Positions 62,630 through 64,000 of a stretch of 64,000 nucleotides of DNA are shown one piece after another. The stretch's first letter is position 1, and every line of letters begins with the position of its first letter. The notes below the pieces were generated by a model that was not told where the DNA came from, ran no database searches, and saw only the letters and a program-made list of their open reading frames with translations. The translations under genes were made by a program, and so were the position numbers. This stretch comes from Prostheceraeus crozeri (lineage: Eukaryota; Platyhelminthes; Polycladida; Euryleptidae), in contig CAJQUW010005287.1 in assembly GCA_907163375.1 (NCBI GenBank), forward strand, positions 124,001 to 188,000, given 5' to 3'.

Positions 62630-63296
62630 GAAGGCGCATAGAATATGTTCGCCGGAGACTTTGGGTGCAGAACTGCGACTGATAAAGCAAGTTTTGATGG
62701 TTAATGGCTATCCTCTATTCTTCATCGAAAAGTACATGAGTCAGTGCTCTCAAGAAGATAAGCCAGCAGAGATGGGACCCGAAAAGAAGAGGATTATTGT
62801 GAAGGCTCCTTACATCGGCGAGAGAGCAGCTGCATTCTTCAAAGCTGCGGTAAAGAAGACTTTGAGTCTATTCCCGGCTGCTCAAGCTGTTGTCGTTTTC
62901 AGCACCCGACGTGTTCCGGTGCGTTCAGCGAAAGATGCGGTTCCTGTTCACCAACGCTCCAGCGTTATATACTCATACACGTGCACCTGCAGTAGCAGGT
63001 ATATTGGTAGAACGAACCGTAGACTAGGTGAGCGAATTCCGGAGCATGTACCGAAGTGGCTGAGCAATCCCGTCCGTAAGCCGCCCCGATCTACACGTAA
63101 TCCGTCCAGTGCTATAACTCGACATTTGCAGTCCTGCAACTGTGACGTTTCCACAGCACGCTCTTCTTTTAAAGTCATGTTTTATCACCAACGCTATTTT
63201 ATTTTGTCCTTCATGGAAGCCCTCACTATTCGCCGTTTTTCTCCCGACCTATGTGTACAAAAAGATTTCGTTATTTCACTTAGTCTGCCTTGGTAA
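62628..63296 (+). CDS. Penelope-like RT end plus GIY-YIG endonuclease (right fragment)
   Basis: Protein identical to the left fragment (61,618-62,286). Coding-like sequence continues upstream in frame to the junction near 62,543. Confidence 0.85.
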   Translation: MKAHRICSPETLGAELRLIKQVLMVNGYPLFFIEKYMSQCSQEDKPAEMGPEKKRIIVKAPYIGERAAAFFKAAVKKTLSLFPAAQAVVVFSTRRVPVRSAKDAVPVHQRSSVIYSYTCTCSSRYIGRTNRRLGERIPEHVPKWLSNPVRKPPRSTRNPSSAITRHLQSCNCDVSTARSSFKVMFYHQRYFILSFMEALTIRRFSPDLCVQKDFVISLSLPW

Positions 63297-63576
63297 CTTT
63301 CTCTTTAATTATTTGTATGACTTCTCTATTGCAGACCGTGTACACATGTTATTACATGTGTAGCTTGTGTTCTAATCTAGACTACCGTTCCAATTATGTG
63401 TCCGCATGTTAATGTTTGACCTTGTCTGTCTCTCTCTTAGATCGATATTTGTGTTCTCATTCAAGATCATGTTCAACATTGTGTATTTCATTCCTGTGTC
63501 ACGCGTGAAGCAGAACAGGCGAAACATGTCGCGTTGCAACAAACAATAAATGCGGTTTTTATTTTCATCTACAAGG

Positions 63577-63720
63577 TATTTAGCCTACATCAGAACCTTC
63601 ACCAGTGAAAAGCTCACATGGTACAACAGTGGGCCTATTACCAAGTACATGTGTATAGTAAAGACTAAACAGTTTGCTTTTAGTAGTATTTTTTTAGTAG
63701 TAGCTTTTAGTAGTGCGGCA
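63577..63720 (+). repeat. Repeat R, copy 3, right part
   Basis: Continues from 61,303 after the Penelope-like insert and ends GTAGTGCGGCAT. 63,721-63,960 then matches 55,626-55,867 closely. Confidence 0.88.
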
Positions 63721-63960
63721 TAAAGATCTCCCCGATTTGCCATAGTTATGAAACGAAAAAGAAGACAGATGCAAGAATTCTTTTATATTCCAAAAGTAGT
63801 TCATATAATGCCATTATCATATTTTCTATGCAAAACGTGTCTTCTCTTATTTGCGATTCTGATAGTCTAGGTTAACAAAAGACACTACTGAAGTGACTCA
63901 TCTCCGCTCTCTTATTGGCGTTCACGTGCCGTATAACAGCATTCTTGGAATTGCATTGTC

Positions 63961-64000
63961 ATGGCGTGGAGTGGAAAGCATCGTGCCTTTGTTGTCGAGG
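63961..64000 (+). CDS. Start of another transposase copy, cut by window edge
   Basis: The last 40 bp match 55,868-55,907 (MAWSGKHRAFVV). The R-leader-transposase unit therefore repeats beyond the window. Confidence 0.8.
   Translation, partial: MAWSGKHRAFVVE

Larger units (their letters stand above)
61304..63576. mobile_element. Penelope-like retroelement fragments, head to head
   Basis: The insert is bounded by the 12-bp duplication TATTTAGCCTAC (61,292-61,303 and 63,577-63,588). The left fragment reads on the minus strand (about 62,545 to 61,304) and the right one on the plus strand (about 62,543 to 63,576). They are near-identical over about 1 kb and differ by a core of about 170 bp of reverse transcriptase kept only in the left one. 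Both are 5'-truncated. Inverted partial copies are common in Penelope-like elements. Confidence 0.85.

Noticed and set aside
1-64000. tRNA, rRNA or CRISPR arrays
   Set aside because: No cloverleaf-like or ribosomal sequence was recognised, and the tandem repeats lack unique spacers of constant length.

Overview
This is a eukaryotic, probably arthropod, window made almost entirely of mobile and virus-like DNA. I recognise no ordinary host gene. The arthropod guess rests on TATA boxes about 30 bp upstream of TCATTT initiators, a mariner, a DUF4817-type transposase, a Penelope-like element and AT-rich Maverick/Polinton (adintovirus-like) genes. The species cannot be told.

Layout. (1) Positions 1 to about 14,280 are Polinton copy A on the + strand, cut off by the window edge. 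It holds the end of a coiled-coil fibre-like protein, a small virion-core-like protein, a hexon-like capsid gene, a small basic ORF, a second small membrane-active-like gene, a phospholipase A2 domain, integrase, and an adenain-type protease on the opposite strand. A 9,250-bp tract made only of G and T sits inside the second small membrane-active gene. (2) Positions 14,281-14,668 are AT-rich repeats. (3) From 14,669 to about 54,723 lies Polinton copy B, inverted. It holds the capsid gene (with a mariner inside), the core protein, the fibre-like gene, ORFs of unknown role, protein-primed DNA polymerase, packaging ATPase, penton-like protein and four small conserved ORFs. Copies A and B together show the gene order of the whole family. 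(4) A Ty3/gypsy-type LTR retrotransposon (18,303-44,996, target duplication AGAAA) splits the fibre-like gene of copy B. It is itself split between protease and reverse transcriptase by a 22.4-kb near-perfect palindrome (19,798-42,165) with a 6-bp duplication TATGAG and AG...CT ends, the signature of Polinton-type integration. (5) From 54,734 to the end is a tandem array of an about 0.9-kb repeat (R) plus a Tc1/mariner-superfamily transposase. It is interrupted by a 3-kb unclassified insert and by a head-to-head pair of Penelope-like element fragments with a 12-bp target duplication.

The palindrome is the least explained object. Each arm carries GC-rich tandem repeats with C-homopolymers, two core promoters, small ORFs on both strands, hairpins with an invariant CTAT loop and changing stems, three diverged copies of an about 200-bp module, a RING-like ORF beside a DEDDh exonuclease-like ORF, and nearly 3 kb of minisatellite in which almost every unit carries AATAAA. 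The arms meet with no spacer at 32,519/32,520.

The other notable signal is a set of GC-rich mini-hairpin cassettes (3-6 bp stems, mostly 2-4 nt loops) that sit at different places in the two Polinton copies, as if mobile. Most Polinton and LTR-element genes are broken fossils. They are described by family, extent and parts only.
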